DNA from: Clostridia bacterium
Lineage (GTDB): Bacteria; Bacillota; Clostridia; UMGS1840
DNA: 64,000 bases
Assembly (NCBI GenBank): GCA_017936745.1
Contig: JAGBEY010000015.1
Location: 62,001 to 126,000, forward strand
Reading direction: 5' to 3'
The position numbers were made by a program, and so were the translations under genes. Under the pieces are notes generated by a model that was not told where the DNA came from, made no database searches, and saw only the letters and a list, made by a program, of their open reading frames with translations. Shown one piece after another: positions 25,029 to 35,556 of the stretch; position 1 is the first letter of the stretch, and each line of letters starts with the position of its first letter.

Positions 25029-25583
25029 CTATTCCTTTGGTTCTTCAAATAATTTCATAATTTCCTGATTGGTATTCTGATAAATGTCTTCAATATGCTC
25101 CTGAAAATACTGACAAACACGGATGGCGTGTTCCCGGGTGGGCACAAGCACATTCATAGAAAACTGCTCCTGACCGTTCTCCAATATTTTAATGCCGGCA
25201 AGAAATTCACCGCCCTCAGGGGTAAAATCTGCAATTACGGCAGTTTTGGGACTCAGACTTTTTTTCTTTTCCGAAATAGCAATATCCAGCTTCCGCTGAA
25301 TTAAAAGAGGGATTTTTGCCTGAAAAAAGCCTGCTGCCTCTTTTCCTTCGGGAGTCAGCTCATAGTAGTGCTTGCCTTCATCCATAAACATACGGAGCTG
25401 CTCAAGCTTCACCAGCTCATAAATGTTATACTGCAGGTTAAAATAGTCGACCTCCTGCCCCTCCATAATCAGCTTTGTCAGTTCAGGATTCGTGAGTGCC
25501 TCTCCATAGTTATCCGAAACATATAAAATAATTAAACGCAGGATAAAATCATCCTGTAAGATTTTTTCAAAGGGCATATTCAT
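25029..25583 (-). CDS. DUF4364 family protein
   Basis: 184 residues. Seen: an N-terminal winged-helix-like domain (ILRLIILYVSDNYGEALTNPELTKLIMEGQEVDYFNLQYNIYELVKL), typical of DUF4364, which is widespread in Clostridia without a known role, and a C-terminal alpha/beta part. It overlaps the ABC-F gene by ATGA and is four bp from ygiQ, so it is translated in the same unit. A DNA-binding or regulatory role is only an inference from the fold. Confidence 0.82.
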   Translation of the reverse strand: MNMPFEKILQDDFILRLIILYVSDNYGEALTNPELTKLIMEGQEVDYFNLQYNIYELVKLEQLRMFMDEGKHYYELTPEGKEAAGFFQAKIPLLIQRKLDIAISEKKKSLSPKTAVIADFTPEGGEFLAGIKILENGQEQFSMNVLVPTREHAIRVCQYFQEHIEDIYQNTNQEIMKLFEEPKE

Positions 25584-27442
25584 TCCTCCTGCAGTGCCTC
25601 CCAGTTTTCATATAATGTATTTAACTGCTGCTCCAATTTTTCCAGACAGTCACACCGCTCTTTTAGTGCTTCAAAATCGGAGGCAATTTCAGGAGAAGCA
25701 ATTTCTCCCTGAAGAATGCTGATTTCTTCTTCAATCCGACCGATTTCCTCCTCGGTTTTCCGAAGGTCGTTTTTCCGTTTGGTCTGAGCAGCACGGTCTT
25801 TTTTGGAGCGGTAAAAATCGTTTGCTTTCTCCGGCTTCTTTTCTATGGGTTCTGCCGCGGTTTCTTTATGCTTTTCTAAATAATAATCGTATTTCCCGTC
25901 ATACACAACCATTTCGCCCGGTTTCATTTCCACAATTTTTGTGGGAACTTTATTCAGAAGATAACGGTCGTGAGATACCATAATAATAGTTCCGGAATAA
26001 GCGTCCAGCGCTTGATCCAGCACCTCTTTGGAGGGCAAATCCAGATGGTTGGTAGGCTCGTCCAAAATGAGAACATTCCCCTCCTCCAGCATCATAATGG
26101 CAAATTTCAGCTTTGCCTTTTCTCCGCCGGAGAGAACCCCAACCTGTTTATACACATCTTCTCCTGTTAACAACAGACTGCCCAGAATCCGCCGAAGCTC
26201 CTGCTCATACATTGAGGGAAATCTGTCCCACAGTTCGTTGAGCGCCGTTTTTTCAGGATGAAGATTGCCCGTTTCCTGTTCAAAATAAGATTTTTTGACA
26301 CCGCCGCCCCAGTTCACTGTTCCCTTTTCAAAAGGAAAGCTTCCTAAAATGGCTTTTAACAAACTGGTTTTTCCGACCCCGTTTGCACCTACAATGGCAA
26401 TTTTGTCGTTTTTACGGACATGAAGATTCACATCAGGATTCAAAACCTTATCTTTCACCTTAAGTTCCAGATTGGAAACCTGCAAAACATCCTTAACCGG
26501 CTCGGTTTTATAGGTGAAATTAAGATGAATACTCTTTAAATAATCGGAGGGCTTTTCCATAACCTCCATGGTGTCTAAAATATGTTGACGGCTCTGCGCG
26601 CTTTTTGCTGTGGAGGCACGAACCCGGTTCCGAGCCACATAATCCTTCAGTGACGCAATTTCTGCCTGCTGTTTTTCGTATTCTTTTTCCAGATATTCCA
26701 GCTGTTGTGCCTTAAGCACCACAAATTTGGAATAGTTTCCCTTGTAACGGGTTAATTTTCCTTTGTAAATTTCGCAGATATCCGTCACACACCGGTCTAA
26801 AAAGTAACGGTCATGTGACACCAGAACGATTGCACCCTTATAAGCAGTGAGATAGTCCTCCAGCCATTCCAGCGTTTTAAAATCCAAGTGGTTGGTAGGC
26901 TCGTCTAAAATCAGTAAATCAGGCTCGGAAAGAAGCAGCTTTGCCAAAGCAAGACGGGTTTTTTCTCCGCCGGAAAGACGGTCAACAGGAGTGGATAAAT
27001 CCCGCCCCAAAAAGCCCATCCCGTTTAACACGGTGTTGATTTTCACATCAATATGATAGCCCTCTTTTTGCTCAAAAATGGTCTGCAATCTGGCATATTC
27101 CCGTTCATTTTCGTGAGAATCAGAGATTTTTTGATATAGCTCCTCCAGTTTTTTGCCCATGGCAATAACATCGGAAAAAACACTCCGCATTTCTTCCAGA
27201 ATGGAGTTCCCCGAAGAAAGCCCTGCATTCTGATGGAGATATCCGATGGTTTTTTTGGAGAATATCACCTCGCCTGTGGTTGCCTCCAGCTCACCGGTCA
27301 GCAAATTGAGGAGGGTAGATTTCCCCGCCCCGTTTGCACCGATTAAGCCGATTCGGTCACGATCTTCAATTTTCAGTGTAATATCGGTGAGAATTTCTTC
27401 TGCTCCGAAGAACTTCGACACCTTCTCTAATGCTACAATCAT
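25580..27442 (-). CDS. ABC-F family ATPase (ribosome-associated)
   Basis: 620 residues with two ABC nucleotide-binding domains and no membrane helices. Seen: Walker A GANGAGKST and GANGVGKTS, signature LSGGEKTRLALAKLL and LSGGEKAKLKFAIMM, Walker B LLILDEPTNHLDF and VLILDEPTNHLDL, the inter-domain charged linker (about 235-305) and a C-terminal coiled coil. The pattern is that of YdiF/Uup-like ABC-F translation factors rather than exporters. Antibiotic-resistance function cannot be claimed from sequence. Confidence 0.92.
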   Translation of the reverse strand: MIVALEKVSKFFGAEEILTDITLKIEDRDRIGLIGANGAGKSTLLNLLTGELEATTGEVIFSKKTIGYLHQNAGLSSGNSILEEMRSVFSDVIAMGKKLEELYQKISDSHENEREYARLQTIFEQKEGYHIDVKINTVLNGMGFLGRDLSTPVDRLSGGEKTRLALAKLLLSEPDLLILDEPTNHLDFKTLEWLEDYLTAYKGAIVLVSHDRYFLDRCVTDICEIYKGKLTRYKGNYSKFVVLKAQQLEYLEKEYEKQQAEIASLKDYVARNRVRASTAKSAQSRQHILDTMEVMEKPSDYLKSIHLNFTYKTEPVKDVLQVSNLELKVKDKVLNPDVNLHVRKNDKIAIVGANGVGKTSLLKAILGSFPFEKGTVNWGGGVKKSYFEQETGNLHPEKTALNELWDRFPSMYEQELRRILGSLLLTGEDVYKQVGVLSGGEKAKLKFAIMMLEEGNVLILDEPTNHLDLPSKEVLDQALDAYSGTIIMVSHDRYLLNKVPTKIVEMKPGEMVVYDGKYDYYLEKHKETAAEPIEKKPEKANDFYRSKKDRAAQTKRKNDLRKTEEEIGRIEEEISILQGEIASPEIASDFEALKERCDCLEKLEQQLNTLYENWEALQEE

Positions 27443-27460
27443 ACTATTCCTTTATGCATA

Positions 27461-27500
27461 AAACAGCCATAGGAGAAACATACTCTATGGCTGTTTTTTA
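27461..27500. terminator. Hairpin between metK and the ABC-F gene
   Basis: AAACAGCCATAG (27461-27472) pairs perfectly with CTATGGCTGTTT (27485-27496). The T-run is strong on the plus strand but weak (TTTATG) on the minus strand, where the flanking genes lie, so termination may be partial. Confidence 0.7.
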
Positions 27501-27504
27501 TATT

Positions 27505-28665
27505 TTATCGGTTGGAGAGAGCTTGCTTCAGTGCTTCTGCCTTGTTGGTTTTTTCCCACAATACGCCTAAATCCTCTCTGCCCATGTGTCCGTAAGCCGC
27601 AAGGTTACGATAGATGGGTTTTCTAAGATCCAGTGCTTCAATAATTGCCGCCGGACGCAGGTCGAACACTTCGTTTACAATGTCAGAAATCACTTCATCG
27701 GAAACAACACCCGTGCCAAAGGTATCCACCATAACAGAAACGGGTTTTGCCACACCGATGGCATAGGCAAGCTGAATTTCGCACCGTTTTGCCAGCCCTG
27801 CTGCAACAATATTTTTTGCAACCCAACGGGAAGCATAAGCGGCACTTCGGTCCACCTTGGTGGGGTCTTTCCCGGAAAATGCACCGCCGCCGTGACGGGC
27901 ATAACCGCCGTAAGTGTCCACAATAATTTTTCTGCCGGTTAAGCCGGAATCTCCCTGAGGGCCGCCTACTACAAAACGACCGGTGGGATTGATATGAATT
28001 TTGGTGTTTTCGTCCATCATAGAAGCATCAATGATGGGAGCAATTACATATTGCTTCATATCTTCACGAATGGTTTGAAGTTCCACATCGGCAGAATGCT
28101 GAGTGGAAATTACAATGGTATCAATCCGCTTGGGAATATCATTTTCATATTCTACGGTAACCTGCGTTTTTCCATCGGGACGAAGATAAGAAAGCGTGCC
28201 GTCTTTTCTCACATCGGTGAGTTTTTTTGCCAGCTTATGTGCCAATGAAATGGGAAGCGGCATCAGCTCTGGAGTTTCATCACAAGCATAGCCAAACATC
28301 ATACCCTGGTCTCCTGCACCGGTGGACTTATCGTCACCGGACACATTGACACCCTGGGCAATATCCGGAGACTGCTCATCAATAGAGGTAATGACTGCAC
28401 AGGTAGTGCCGTCAAAACCGTATTTTGCGCGGTCATAACCGATATCCAAAACCACTTCTCTTGCAATTTTGGGAATATCCACATAACCGGTGGTGGTGAT
28501 TTCGCCCATTACGGAAACCATACCGGTGGTACAGGTGGTTTCGCAGGCAACACGCGCCATAGCATCCTGTTCTAAAATAGCATCTAATATGGCATCGGAA
28601 ATCTGGTCACAAATCTTATCCGGATGTCCTTCAGTCACCGATTCCGAAGTAAATAACTTTCTCAT
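27505..28665 (-). CDS. metK: S-adenosylmethionine synthetase
   Basis: A 386-residue enzyme making S-adenosylmethionine from methionine and ATP. Seen: the methionine-binding start [35 protein letters not shown], and the P-loop-like [19 protein letters not shown]. Normal length. Only 29 bp separate it from the upstream gene, and no SAM riboswitch is visible, so it depends on the cluster promoter. Confidence 0.97.
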   Translation of the reverse strand: MRKLFTSESVTEGHPDKICDQISDAILDAILEQDAMARVACETTCTTGMVSVMGEITTTGYVDIPKIAREVVLDIGYDRAKYGFDGTTCAVITSIDEQSPDIAQGVNVSGDDKSTGAGDQGMMFGYACDETPELMPLPISLAHKLAKKLTDVRKDGTLSYLRPDGKTQVTVEYENDIPKRIDTIVISTQHSADVELQTIREDMKQYVIAPIIDASMMDENTKIHINPTGRFVVGGPQGDSGLTGRKIIVDTYGGYARHGGGAFSGKDPTKVDRSAAYASRWVAKNIVAAGLAKRCEIQLAYAIGVAKPVSVMVDTFGTGVVSDEVISDIVNEVFDLRPAAIIEALDLRKPIYRNLAAYGHMGREDLGVLWEKTNKAEALKQALSNR

Positions 28666-28694
28666 AATTCTTCTCTCCTTTATATCACAAAAAC

Positions 28695-29045
28695 TTACTT
28701 TTTAAAAATAAAGAATACTGCACCCAGCATACATAAAAAGGCGTAGAAATAATTCCAGGTGAATTTTTCTTTTAAGTACAACACCGAAAACACAGAGAAT
28801 ACAGTTAAGGTGATAACCTCCTGTATAATTTTCAGCTGTGCAGTGGTAAAGTAGCCCGATCCCATACGGTTTGCGGGAACCTGAAAAATATATTCAAACA
28901 AGGCTATCCCCCAGCTTGACAAAATCACAACCCAAAGTGCCGTGCTTTTGAATTTTAAATGCCCATACCAGGCAAAGGTCATAAAAATGTTGGACACCAA
29001 GAGCATCAGAACGGGAATTGCCGGTTTTAAAAACTGCATATTCAT
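28695..29045 (-). CDS. DUF486 family small membrane protein
   Basis: A 116-residue integral membrane protein with four predicted helices (about 8-27, 34-53, 70-90, 95-115). The sequence [10 protein letters not shown] and [22 protein letters not shown] are characteristic of DUF486, a drug/metabolite-transporter-like family of unknown substrate. Seven bp after hslO. Confidence 0.85.
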   Translation of the reverse strand: MNMQFLKPAIPVLMLLVSNIFMTFAWYGHLKFKSTALWVVILSSWGIALFEYIFQVPANRMGSGYFTTAQLKIIQEVITLTVFSVFSVLYLKEKFTWNYFYAFLCMLGAVFFIFKK

Positions 29046-29051
29046 TCCTCC

Positions 29052-29936
29052 TTACCGTGTTGCTAAGCGTAGAAGCATTTCTAAATCTTCTTTGGAAAAG
29101 TGATACTTTTTATTGCAGTAATGGCAACACACCTCGGTGGTCTGTTCCTCTTCAATCATTTTTTCCACTTCCGCTTTGCCTAAGCTGATGAGTGCGGTTT
29201 CCACCCGGTAGCGACTGCAATCACAACGGTACATTGGCTCTTTTTTGGATAAAATCTGATAATCAAAGCCGGAAAGCAGCATTGCTAAAATTTCGGTGGC
29301 ATTTTTTTCGTCTGCAATTAAACCGGAAATGGATTTGGGAAGCTTGGTTACATTTTCTTCCACCTTATCAATGATATGGTCGGGAGCACCGGGCAACAGC
29401 TGAATCATAAATCCGCCTGCCGACAAAATAGCGAAATTCTGTGCTACAAGCACTCCAAGTCCTAAAACGGTGGGAATTTGTTCCGACTGCATATAGTAAT
29501 AGGAGATATCCTCTGCAATTTCACCGGAAACCAGCTCAACCGTTCCTACATAAGGCTCTTTCATACCGATATCACGAACAATGGTCAGGCTTCCCTTATG
29601 TCCCAGGGCACCGCCCACATCCAGCTTGCCGTCTGCTCTGGGAGGCAGCACCACGTTGGGGTTGGACACAAAGCCCTTAACCTCATTTTTGCCATTTGCC
29701 TCAGCAACCACGTTACCGATTGGCCCTTCGCTCCGAAACTGTACCGATACACGGTCGGTTTCATTTTTCATATCATTTGCCAAAATGAGTGCGGCAGTTA
29801 ATGTTCTGCCCAAAGCCGCTGATGCAATTTTTCCGGTGGAATGAAGCCCCTGTGCGTCTCTTACCACCTCGGTGGAATTCACAACATAAGCTTTTACATA
29901 GCCGTCAGCCGTAATGGCTCTGATGATTTCATCCAT
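29052..29936 (-). CDS. hslO: Redox-regulated chaperone Hsp33
   Basis: A 294-residue holdase activated by oxidation. Seen: the N-terminal substrate-binding domain (VRDAQGLHSTGKIASAALGRTLTAALI ... GPIGNVVAEANG) and the C-terminal zinc redox switch CDC (YRCDCSRYRVE) plus CCHYC (EVCCHYCNKKYHF), where four cysteines bind zinc when reduced. Follows walK by 22 bp. Confidence 0.95.
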   Translation of the reverse strand: MDEIIRAITADGYVKAYVVNSTEVVRDAQGLHSTGKIASAALGRTLTAALILANDMKNETDRVSVQFRSEGPIGNVVAEANGKNEVKGFVSNPNVVLPPRADGKLDVGGALGHKGSLTIVRDIGMKEPYVGTVELVSGEIAEDISYYYMQSEQIPTVLGLGVLVAQNFAILSAGGFMIQLLPGAPDHIIDKVEENVTKLPKSISGLIADEKNATEILAMLLSGFDYQILSKKEPMYRCDCSRYRVETALISLGKAEVEKMIEEEQTTEVCCHYCNKKYHFSKEDLEMLLRLATR

Positions 29937-29958
29937 AGTGTTTTTGCCTTTCTGTTTT

Positions 29959-31761
29959 TCATACTAAAGCGGTGGAATCCTCCTCGGAATCCGGTTCCTG
30001 CAGGAAGCTTTTTTCCACCGGCAGAGTAATTACAACCTCAGTACCCTCATTCAGTCTGGATTCTAAGCTGATATCCCCTGCATGGGCGTTCACAATTTCT
30101 TTTGCAATGGCAAGCCCCAATCCCGTTCCGCCCTGCTCACGGGATCTTGCCTTATCTACGCGGTAAAACCGCTCGAAAATTCGTTTTACATCTTTTTCGG
30201 GAATCCCCATTCCATTATCCACAATGCGGATAATCGCATTGTCGGACACATAGCTGGAATAGAGCTTCACCGACCCATTATTGGGAGTATACTTTATCGC
30301 GTTGGACACGATGTTGATAATTACCTGCTGCATTCTGTCGTAATCTATGGGAATTGCGGGAATTTCGTTCAGCATGGTGTAAGAAAGACTCTGATTTTTC
30401 TTTCTTGCTTCAAACTGAAGCTTCTCGGTGATATCCCGTAAAATCGGCTCAATGCTCATACGGGTGAGATTCAGCTTCACTCCATTATCCAATCGGGATA
30501 AAATGAGCAAATCTGACACCAGCCTGGTCATACGGTCGGTTTCTCTATGGATGGTATCCAGAAATTTGGTTTGCATCATCGCATCCACTTCGCCGCTTTC
30601 CAGGGTTTCGATATACGCCTTTACGGTGGTTAAGGGAGTTCTCAACTCGTGAGAAACATTGGCAACAAACTCCCGTCGGGAAAGCTCTAATTTTCTGGAT
30701 TCAGTGACATTTTGCACATCTACAATCACGCCGCCAACCGTATCGTCAGAATATTTGAAGCTGCCAAAATGAAATTTCAGATAGTAATTGTTGTAGTCAC
30801 TTTCCTTGATAATCTGCTTATCCTGATTGAGATACAAAAAATCACCCAAAGAAACATCGGAAAAAATATTAGAGAAAAACTCGTCAAAACGGATATTTTC
30901 CTCCCGGATGGAAAGATATTTCTTCGCCGATGGGTTAATGTGAAGCAGCTCCCCCTCGGTGTCAAAGGCAACGATACCGTCTGTAGAATATTCCATAATT
31001 TTTTCCAGCTTGGTATTCTGGGAGGCAACCTCCTGCACCGTTTCCCGAAGCCTTTGCCCCATGGTGCGAAACGTATTGGTGAGAACCCCGATTTCATCCT
31101 TGGAGGGTGATTCTTCGCCAATTTCAAATTCTCCCTCTGCAATTTTTTCTGCACGATCGGTAAGGTTTTTAATTGGGGTGGTGATGGTTTTGGATAACAG
31201 ATATCCAAGCACCACGGCAATGAGCAAAGCAACCAACAATGCCTGCAGAATAATGGAAAGCATATTACCGGAAAAATTATTGAGTTCTTCTTTCGTCTCG
31301 TAGATATATACAATGTAAACAGGGCCGTTTTCGCCCATAATGGGGTAAGCATATTCCATATACTGGCCGTTATTGTCCACCGCATTTCCAACCTGACCGG
31401 AAAGTGCTGCCAGGATATTATCGGTCATTTCCACCTGAGTCAGAAGCTCATCGGAGCCGGTAAGAAAACTGCCGTCCTTCCCGTCCAAAATAGCGTAATT
31501 ACGGTAAGAGTCAACACCGATTCTCCCCGATGCCGCTTCCAAAAGCTCCGAAAGCTTCTGGAAAGAGCGCTGAGACTCTGTCGCTTCCTCCAGTTGCGGA
31601 ACAAAATCCTCGGTAAACACGGCTGTGCTGATTTGCGACATAAAATCAGAGTAATAAAACCGTGTTACATTGGTAACAATGAAGGTTCCCACCGTCAGCA
31701 TTACCGACAAAATAACAAGGATAAAAAGCAAAACCAATTTTGATTGAATACTTTTTAACAT
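29959..31761 (-). CDS. walK: Sensor histidine kinase WalK
   Basis: The membrane sensor of the essential WalRK system governing cell-wall metabolism. Seen with an ATG start at 31761 (a TTG four codons upstream, lacking a ribosome site, is less likely): membrane helix about 10-32, an extracellular sensing domain, a second helix (about 165-188), HAMP linker, PAS domain (about 255-350), HisKA with phospho-acceptor H371 in FVANVSHELRTPL, and HATPase boxes (IVSNAIKYTPNNG, VDNGMGIP, GGTGLGLAI). 600 residues. The gene order walR-walK is normal, but the auxiliary walH/walI are absent. Confidence 0.93.
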   Translation of the reverse strand: MLKSIQSKLVLLFILVILSVMLTVGTFIVTNVTRFYYSDFMSQISTAVFTEDFVPQLEEATESQRSFQKLSELLEAASGRIGVDSYRNYAILDGKDGSFLTGSDELLTQVEMTDNILAALSGQVGNAVDNNGQYMEYAYPIMGENGPVYIVYIYETKEELNNFSGNMLSIILQALLVALLIAVVLGYLLSKTITTPIKNLTDRAEKIAEGEFEIGEESPSKDEIGVLTNTFRTMGQRLRETVQEVASQNTKLEKIMEYSTDGIVAFDTEGELLHINPSAKKYLSIREENIRFDEFFSNIFSDVSLGDFLYLNQDKQIIKESDYNNYYLKFHFGSFKYSDDTVGGVIVDVQNVTESRKLELSRREFVANVSHELRTPLTTVKAYIETLESGEVDAMMQTKFLDTIHRETDRMTRLVSDLLILSRLDNGVKLNLTRMSIEPILRDITEKLQFEARKKNQSLSYTMLNEIPAIPIDYDRMQQVIINIVSNAIKYTPNNGSVKLYSSYVSDNAIIRIVDNGMGIPEKDVKRIFERFYRVDKARSREQGGTGLGLAIAKEIVNAHAGDISLESRLNEGTEVVITLPVEKSFLQEPDSEEDSTALV

Positions 31762-31788
31762 ATCGTTCCCCAAACTTTTTTCAGTGTA

Positions 31789-32496
31789 TTACTTACAGTT
31801 TTTATTGAAGTAGTAGCCAATGCCTCGCTTGGTTACCACAAAATCCGGATCGCCGGGGTTGTCCTCCAGCTTTTCACGAAGCCGGCGTACCGTTACATCA
31901 ACGGTTCTCAAATCGCCGTAATATTCATATTTCCATACCTTTTCCAGCAGCTTTTCTCTGGAGAAGATTTTATCCGGCTGACTTGCCAGATATTTCAAAA
32001 GCTCAAACTCACGGACGGTGATATCCACACTCTTTCCGTCTTTCTTCACTTCAAACCGCTCGGTATCAATGGAAAGTCTGCCGTAAGTGATTACACTGGA
32101 ATTCTCCGTTTCTCCCACAGAGGAAGCTTTTTTGGTACGACGAAGATTTGCCTTAATTCTTGCAAACAGCTCTCTCACACTGTAGGGTTTGGTGATATAG
32201 TCGTCTGCACCAAGCTCCAAGCCCAGCACCTTATCCACTTCTTCCTCGCGGGCAGTGAGCAAAATGATGGGTACTTGTGATTTCTGCCGTATTTCCTTAC
32301 AAACGGTGAAACCGTCCATTTCCGGCAGCATGACATCCAGAAGAATTAAATCCGGATTTTTTTCCAGTGCCAGCTGCAAGCCGGTTGCCCCGTCATAGGC
32401 TTCGATGGTATCAAAGCCTTCCTTTTTCAAATTGAATTTTAAAATGTCTACAATGGGTTTTTCGTCATCGACAATCAGAATCAGTCGTTCTGCCAT
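31789..32496 (-). CDS. walR: Response regulator WalR
   Basis: The OmpR-family regulator partner of WalK. Seen: receiver domain with the acidic pocket VDDEKPIVDILKFNLKKEGF, phospho-acceptor D54 in ILLDVMLPEMDG, and a winged-helix DNA-binding domain (LTVREFELLKYLASQPDKIFSREKLLEKVW ... VDVTVRRLREKLEDNPGDP). Start at ATG 32496 has AAAGGAG upstream; the open frame continues into mnmG, but that extension is not conserved. Confidence 0.95.
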   Translation of the reverse strand: MAERLILIVDDEKPIVDILKFNLKKEGFDTIEAYDGATGLQLALEKNPDLILLDVMLPEMDGFTVCKEIRQKSQVPIILLTAREEEVDKVLGLELGADDYITKPYSVRELFARIKANLRRTKKASSVGETENSSVITYGRLSIDTERFEVKKDGKSVDITVREFELLKYLASQPDKIFSREKLLEKVWKYEYYGDLRTVDVTVRRLREKLEDNPGDPDFVVTKRGIGYYFNKNCK

Positions 32497-32518
32497 AGTG
32501 ATGCTCCTTTCTGAAGCA

Positions 32519-34417
32519 TTATGCTTCGGTGGAAGCTGCTCCCGGCTTTGCACGGCGACTGTCTAAATAAATCAGCAGCACCGATACATCTGCAGGAGAA
32601 ACTCCCGAAATGCGGGACGCCTGCCCGATAGAGGAGGGGCGAAGCTTGGAAAGCTTCTGCCGTGCCTCAATGCGAAGCCCGTAAATATCATCGTAGTTAA
32701 TATCCTCGGGCAATTTTCTCTGCTCTAATTTTTTGAACTGGTTCACCTGGGACATCTGCCGTTTGATATAGCCTGCATATTTTACGGTAACTGTAACCTC
32801 CTCCTCAATGTCACGGGGGAGAGAATGCACCTTGTCGGAAATTTCTTTCAGCATTTCGTAAGAAAGCTCCGGTCTGCGAAGCAAATCAGTCAGGCGGATG
32901 CCTGTTTTAATCGGCGTGCTGCCATACTGTTCCAACGTTGCAATCACATGCTCCGAGGGCGGCACAATCACCGATTCCAGATATTTAATTTCTTCTTCTA
33001 TGAGTTTCTGCTTTTCTAAATAATCCTGATACCGTTCTTCAGAAATCAGCCCCAAATCATACCCTAAGGGAGTTAACCGCTGATCTGCATTATCCTGCCG
33101 GAGGAGTAAGCGATACTCACTGCGGGAGGTCATCATACGGTAAGGCTCGTTGGTGCCTTTGGTGACAATATCATCAATTAAAACACCAATATAGGAATTA
33201 TCCCGACTTAAGTGAAATTCTTCCTTACCCTCCAGATATCTTGCAGCATTGATGCCGGCAATTAAGCCCTGTGCCGCCGCTTCCTCATAGCCGGAGGTAC
33301 CGTTAAACTGCCCTGCTCCGTATAAGCCCTTGATTTTCTTGAAAGCAAGCCCCAAAGTAAGCTCGGTGGGGTCTACACAGTCATACTCAATGGCGTAAGC
33401 CGGACGCATCAGCTCCACTTCCTCCAACCCGATAACCGAGCGGTACATCTGCACCTGCACCTCGTAAGGAAGCGAGGAGGACATTCCCTGCACATACATT
33501 TCCTTGGTGTTCATCCCCATTGGCTCAATAAAGAGCTGATGACGGATTTTGTCGGGAAACCGCATAATTTTATCTTCAAATGACGGGCAATACCGGGGCC
33601 CGATTCCCTCAATCACACCGCTGTAAAGAGGCGACAGATGAATATTATCCAAAACAATCTGCTTGGTTTTTTCGGTAGAATAAGTAAGATAACATTCCAC
33701 CCTGTTGTGAAGCTCTCTCTTAGTGGTGAAAGAAAATGGGGTAATGATATCATCCCCGTGCTGTACTTCCATTTTGGAAAAATCAATGGTATCCCGATGG
33801 ACTCTGGCAGGGGTTCCTGTTTTGAACCGCATCAGACGGATGCCGTGGCTCTGCAGGCTCTCCGTAAGCTTATTTGCAGCAAACATTCCGTCAGGACCGC
33901 CGGGTTCAAAGTAGGTTCCCACAATGATTTTTCCGCGAAGATAGGTTCCCGTGGCAATGATTGCGGCATCAACCTGATAGTAGTTGCCCAAAGCATCGGT
34001 TACTCCAAGCACCTTGCCGTCTTCTGCCTGAATACTGACAATTTCTGCCTGTTTCAAATGCAGATTGGGCTGATTTTCGATTCTTTTTTTCATTTCCTCC
34101 TGATAGGCACGGCGGTCCTCCTGCACACGGAGGGAATACACTGCCGGACCTTTCCCCCGGTTTAACACGCGGGACTGAAGAAAGGTATCATCCGCTAATT
34201 TTCCCATTTCGCCCCCAAGAGCGTCAATTTCCCGAACCAGATGCCCTTTCCCCGTTCCCCCGATGCTGGGGTTACAGGGCATATTGGCAACTGCATCCAG
34301 ATTGATGGAAAACAACACGGTTTTATGCCCCAGCCTTGCCGAGGCAAATGCTGCCTCACAGCCGGCGTGACCGGCTCCGATAACGGCAACCTCAAATTTA
34401 TCTTCTATAAAAGCCAT
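32519..34417 (-). CDS. mnmG: tRNA uridine-5-carboxymethylaminomethyl modification enzyme MnmG
   Basis: A 632-residue FAD enzyme that, with MnmE, modifies the wobble uridine of several tRNAs. Seen: FAD-binding GAGHAGCEAAFASARLG, the GGPDG and NTKEMYVQGMSSSLP blocks, GAGQFNGTSGYEEAAAQG, and the C-terminal helical part (about 555-625). Normal length. Lies between mreB and walR. Confidence 0.96.
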   Translation of the reverse strand: MAFIEDKFEVAVIGAGHAGCEAAFASARLGHKTVLFSINLDAVANMPCNPSIGGTGKGHLVREIDALGGEMGKLADDTFLQSRVLNRGKGPAVYSLRVQEDRRAYQEEMKKRIENQPNLHLKQAEIVSIQAEDGKVLGVTDALGNYYQVDAAIIATGTYLRGKIIVGTYFEPGGPDGMFAANKLTESLQSHGIRLMRFKTGTPARVHRDTIDFSKMEVQHGDDIITPFSFTTKRELHNRVECYLTYSTEKTKQIVLDNIHLSPLYSGVIEGIGPRYCPSFEDKIMRFPDKIRHQLFIEPMGMNTKEMYVQGMSSSLPYEVQVQMYRSVIGLEEVELMRPAYAIEYDCVDPTELTLGLAFKKIKGLYGAGQFNGTSGYEEAAAQGLIAGINAARYLEGKEEFHLSRDNSYIGVLIDDIVTKGTNEPYRMMTSRSEYRLLLRQDNADQRLTPLGYDLGLISEERYQDYLEKQKLIEEEIKYLESVIVPPSEHVIATLEQYGSTPIKTGIRLTDLLRRPELSYEMLKEISDKVHSLPRDIEEEVTVTVKYAGYIKRQMSQVNQFKKLEQRKLPEDINYDDIYGLRIEARQKLSKLRPSSIGQASRISGVSPADVSVLLIYLDSRRAKPGAASTEA

Positions 34418-34426
34418 AACAAGTCC

Positions 34427-35458
34427 TTATAAATCGTAATATTTTCTGCCGGCAACCGAATTGGAATCGTCAGTAAGCAGATGCATCTGCTCCAACGCCT
34501 TGCCTGTACCCAACGCCACACAAGTGGTGGGGTCATCTGCAACAGTGGCTTTAATGCCGGTGCGCTCGGTAATCAGCTGCGGGAATCCTCCCAAAAGCGA
34601 ACCGCCCCCCGTCATAATAATTCCGCCGGAAGCAATATCACCAACCAGCTCAGGAGGTGTTTTTTCCAAGGTCTGATGCACTGCATCCACAATGAGATTG
34701 GCAGTGTCAATCAATGCTTCATGAATTTCGGTGGAGGTAACCGTAAAGATTTTGGGCAAGCCGGTAAGCAGGTTTCTTCCCTTAACTTCGGTCACCAGTT
34801 CTTCTTCGGGAAGATAGGCACATCCAACAGCATATTTAATCTGCTCTGCTGTGCGCTCCCCGATTAACACATTATGTTTTTTCCGGATATATTTGATAAT
34901 CGCATCGTCAAACTTGTCGCCGGCAACCTTGATAGAGGTGGAAACAACCACACCGCCTAAGGAAATGACGGCAACATCGGTAGTGCCGCCTCCGATATCT
35001 ACAATCATAGTGCCGTTGGGCTGAGAAATATCCACACCGGTACCGATTGCTGCCGCAATGGGTTCTTCAATGATAAAGGATTTTTTCGCCCCTGCCTGAA
35101 TGGCAGCATCCTTAACAGCTCTTTCTTCTACGTCAGTAACGCCGGAAGGAACACAAATCATAATATTGGGCTTAAAAATTCTGGAAATATTTACTTTGTT
35201 CAGGAAGCTTTTTAACATCTGCTCGGTCACATCGTAATCAGAAATTACCCCGTCGCGAAGAGGACGAACTGCAACAATATTACCGGGAGTTCTTCCAATC
35301 ATCCGCTGTGCTTCATAACCAACAGCAAAAAGCCTGCCGGTCAGCTTGTCTACCGCAGCAACAGATGGCTCTTTTAATACAATTCCTTTTCCTTTCACAT
35401 AAATGAGAACTGTAGCAGTCCCCAAGTCAACACCCACATCCTGTCCGAAACCAAACAT
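34427..35458 (-). CDS. mreB: Rod shape-determining protein MreB
   Basis: A 343-residue actin homologue that organises elongation-phase wall synthesis. Seen: phosphate-1 motif DLGTATVLIYVKGKGIVL, the connect-1 region, phosphate-2 DIGGGTTDVAVISLGG and the adenosine motif IIMTGGGSLLGGF. Start at ATG 35458 (MFGFGQDVGVDLGTA) follows AAAGGATGG; the 17-codon upstream extension is not conserved in the family. It is the first gene of the long minus-strand cluster. Confidence 0.95.
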   Translation of the reverse strand: MFGFGQDVGVDLGTATVLIYVKGKGIVLKEPSVAAVDKLTGRLFAVGYEAQRMIGRTPGNIVAVRPLRDGVISDYDVTEQMLKSFLNKVNISRIFKPNIMICVPSGVTDVEERAVKDAAIQAGAKKSFIIEEPIAAAIGTGVDISQPNGTMIVDIGGGTTDVAVISLGGVVVSTSIKVAGDKFDDAIIKYIRKKHNVLIGERTAEQIKYAVGCAYLPEEELVTEVKGRNLLTGLPKIFTVTSTEIHEALIDTANLIVDAVHQTLEKTPPELVGDIASGGIIMTGGGSLLGGFPQLITERTGIKATVADDPTTCVALGTGKALEQMHLLTDDSNSVAGRKYYDL

Positions 35459-35556
35459 TGGGCACCATCCTTTCGTTTCTGAATATAAACGCTTCATATT
35501 CGATATCATTTAGCATCATAACAGAGCAATAGCCACTACCACTCCATATTATACTA

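Noticed and set aside
28666-28694. A SAM riboswitch upstream of metK
   Set aside because: The gap to the preceding gene is only 29 bp, too short for any SAM riboswitch.
32497-32553. Upstream extension of walR into mnmG
   Set aside because: Not conserved in WalR; ATG 32496 is preceded by AAAGGAG.
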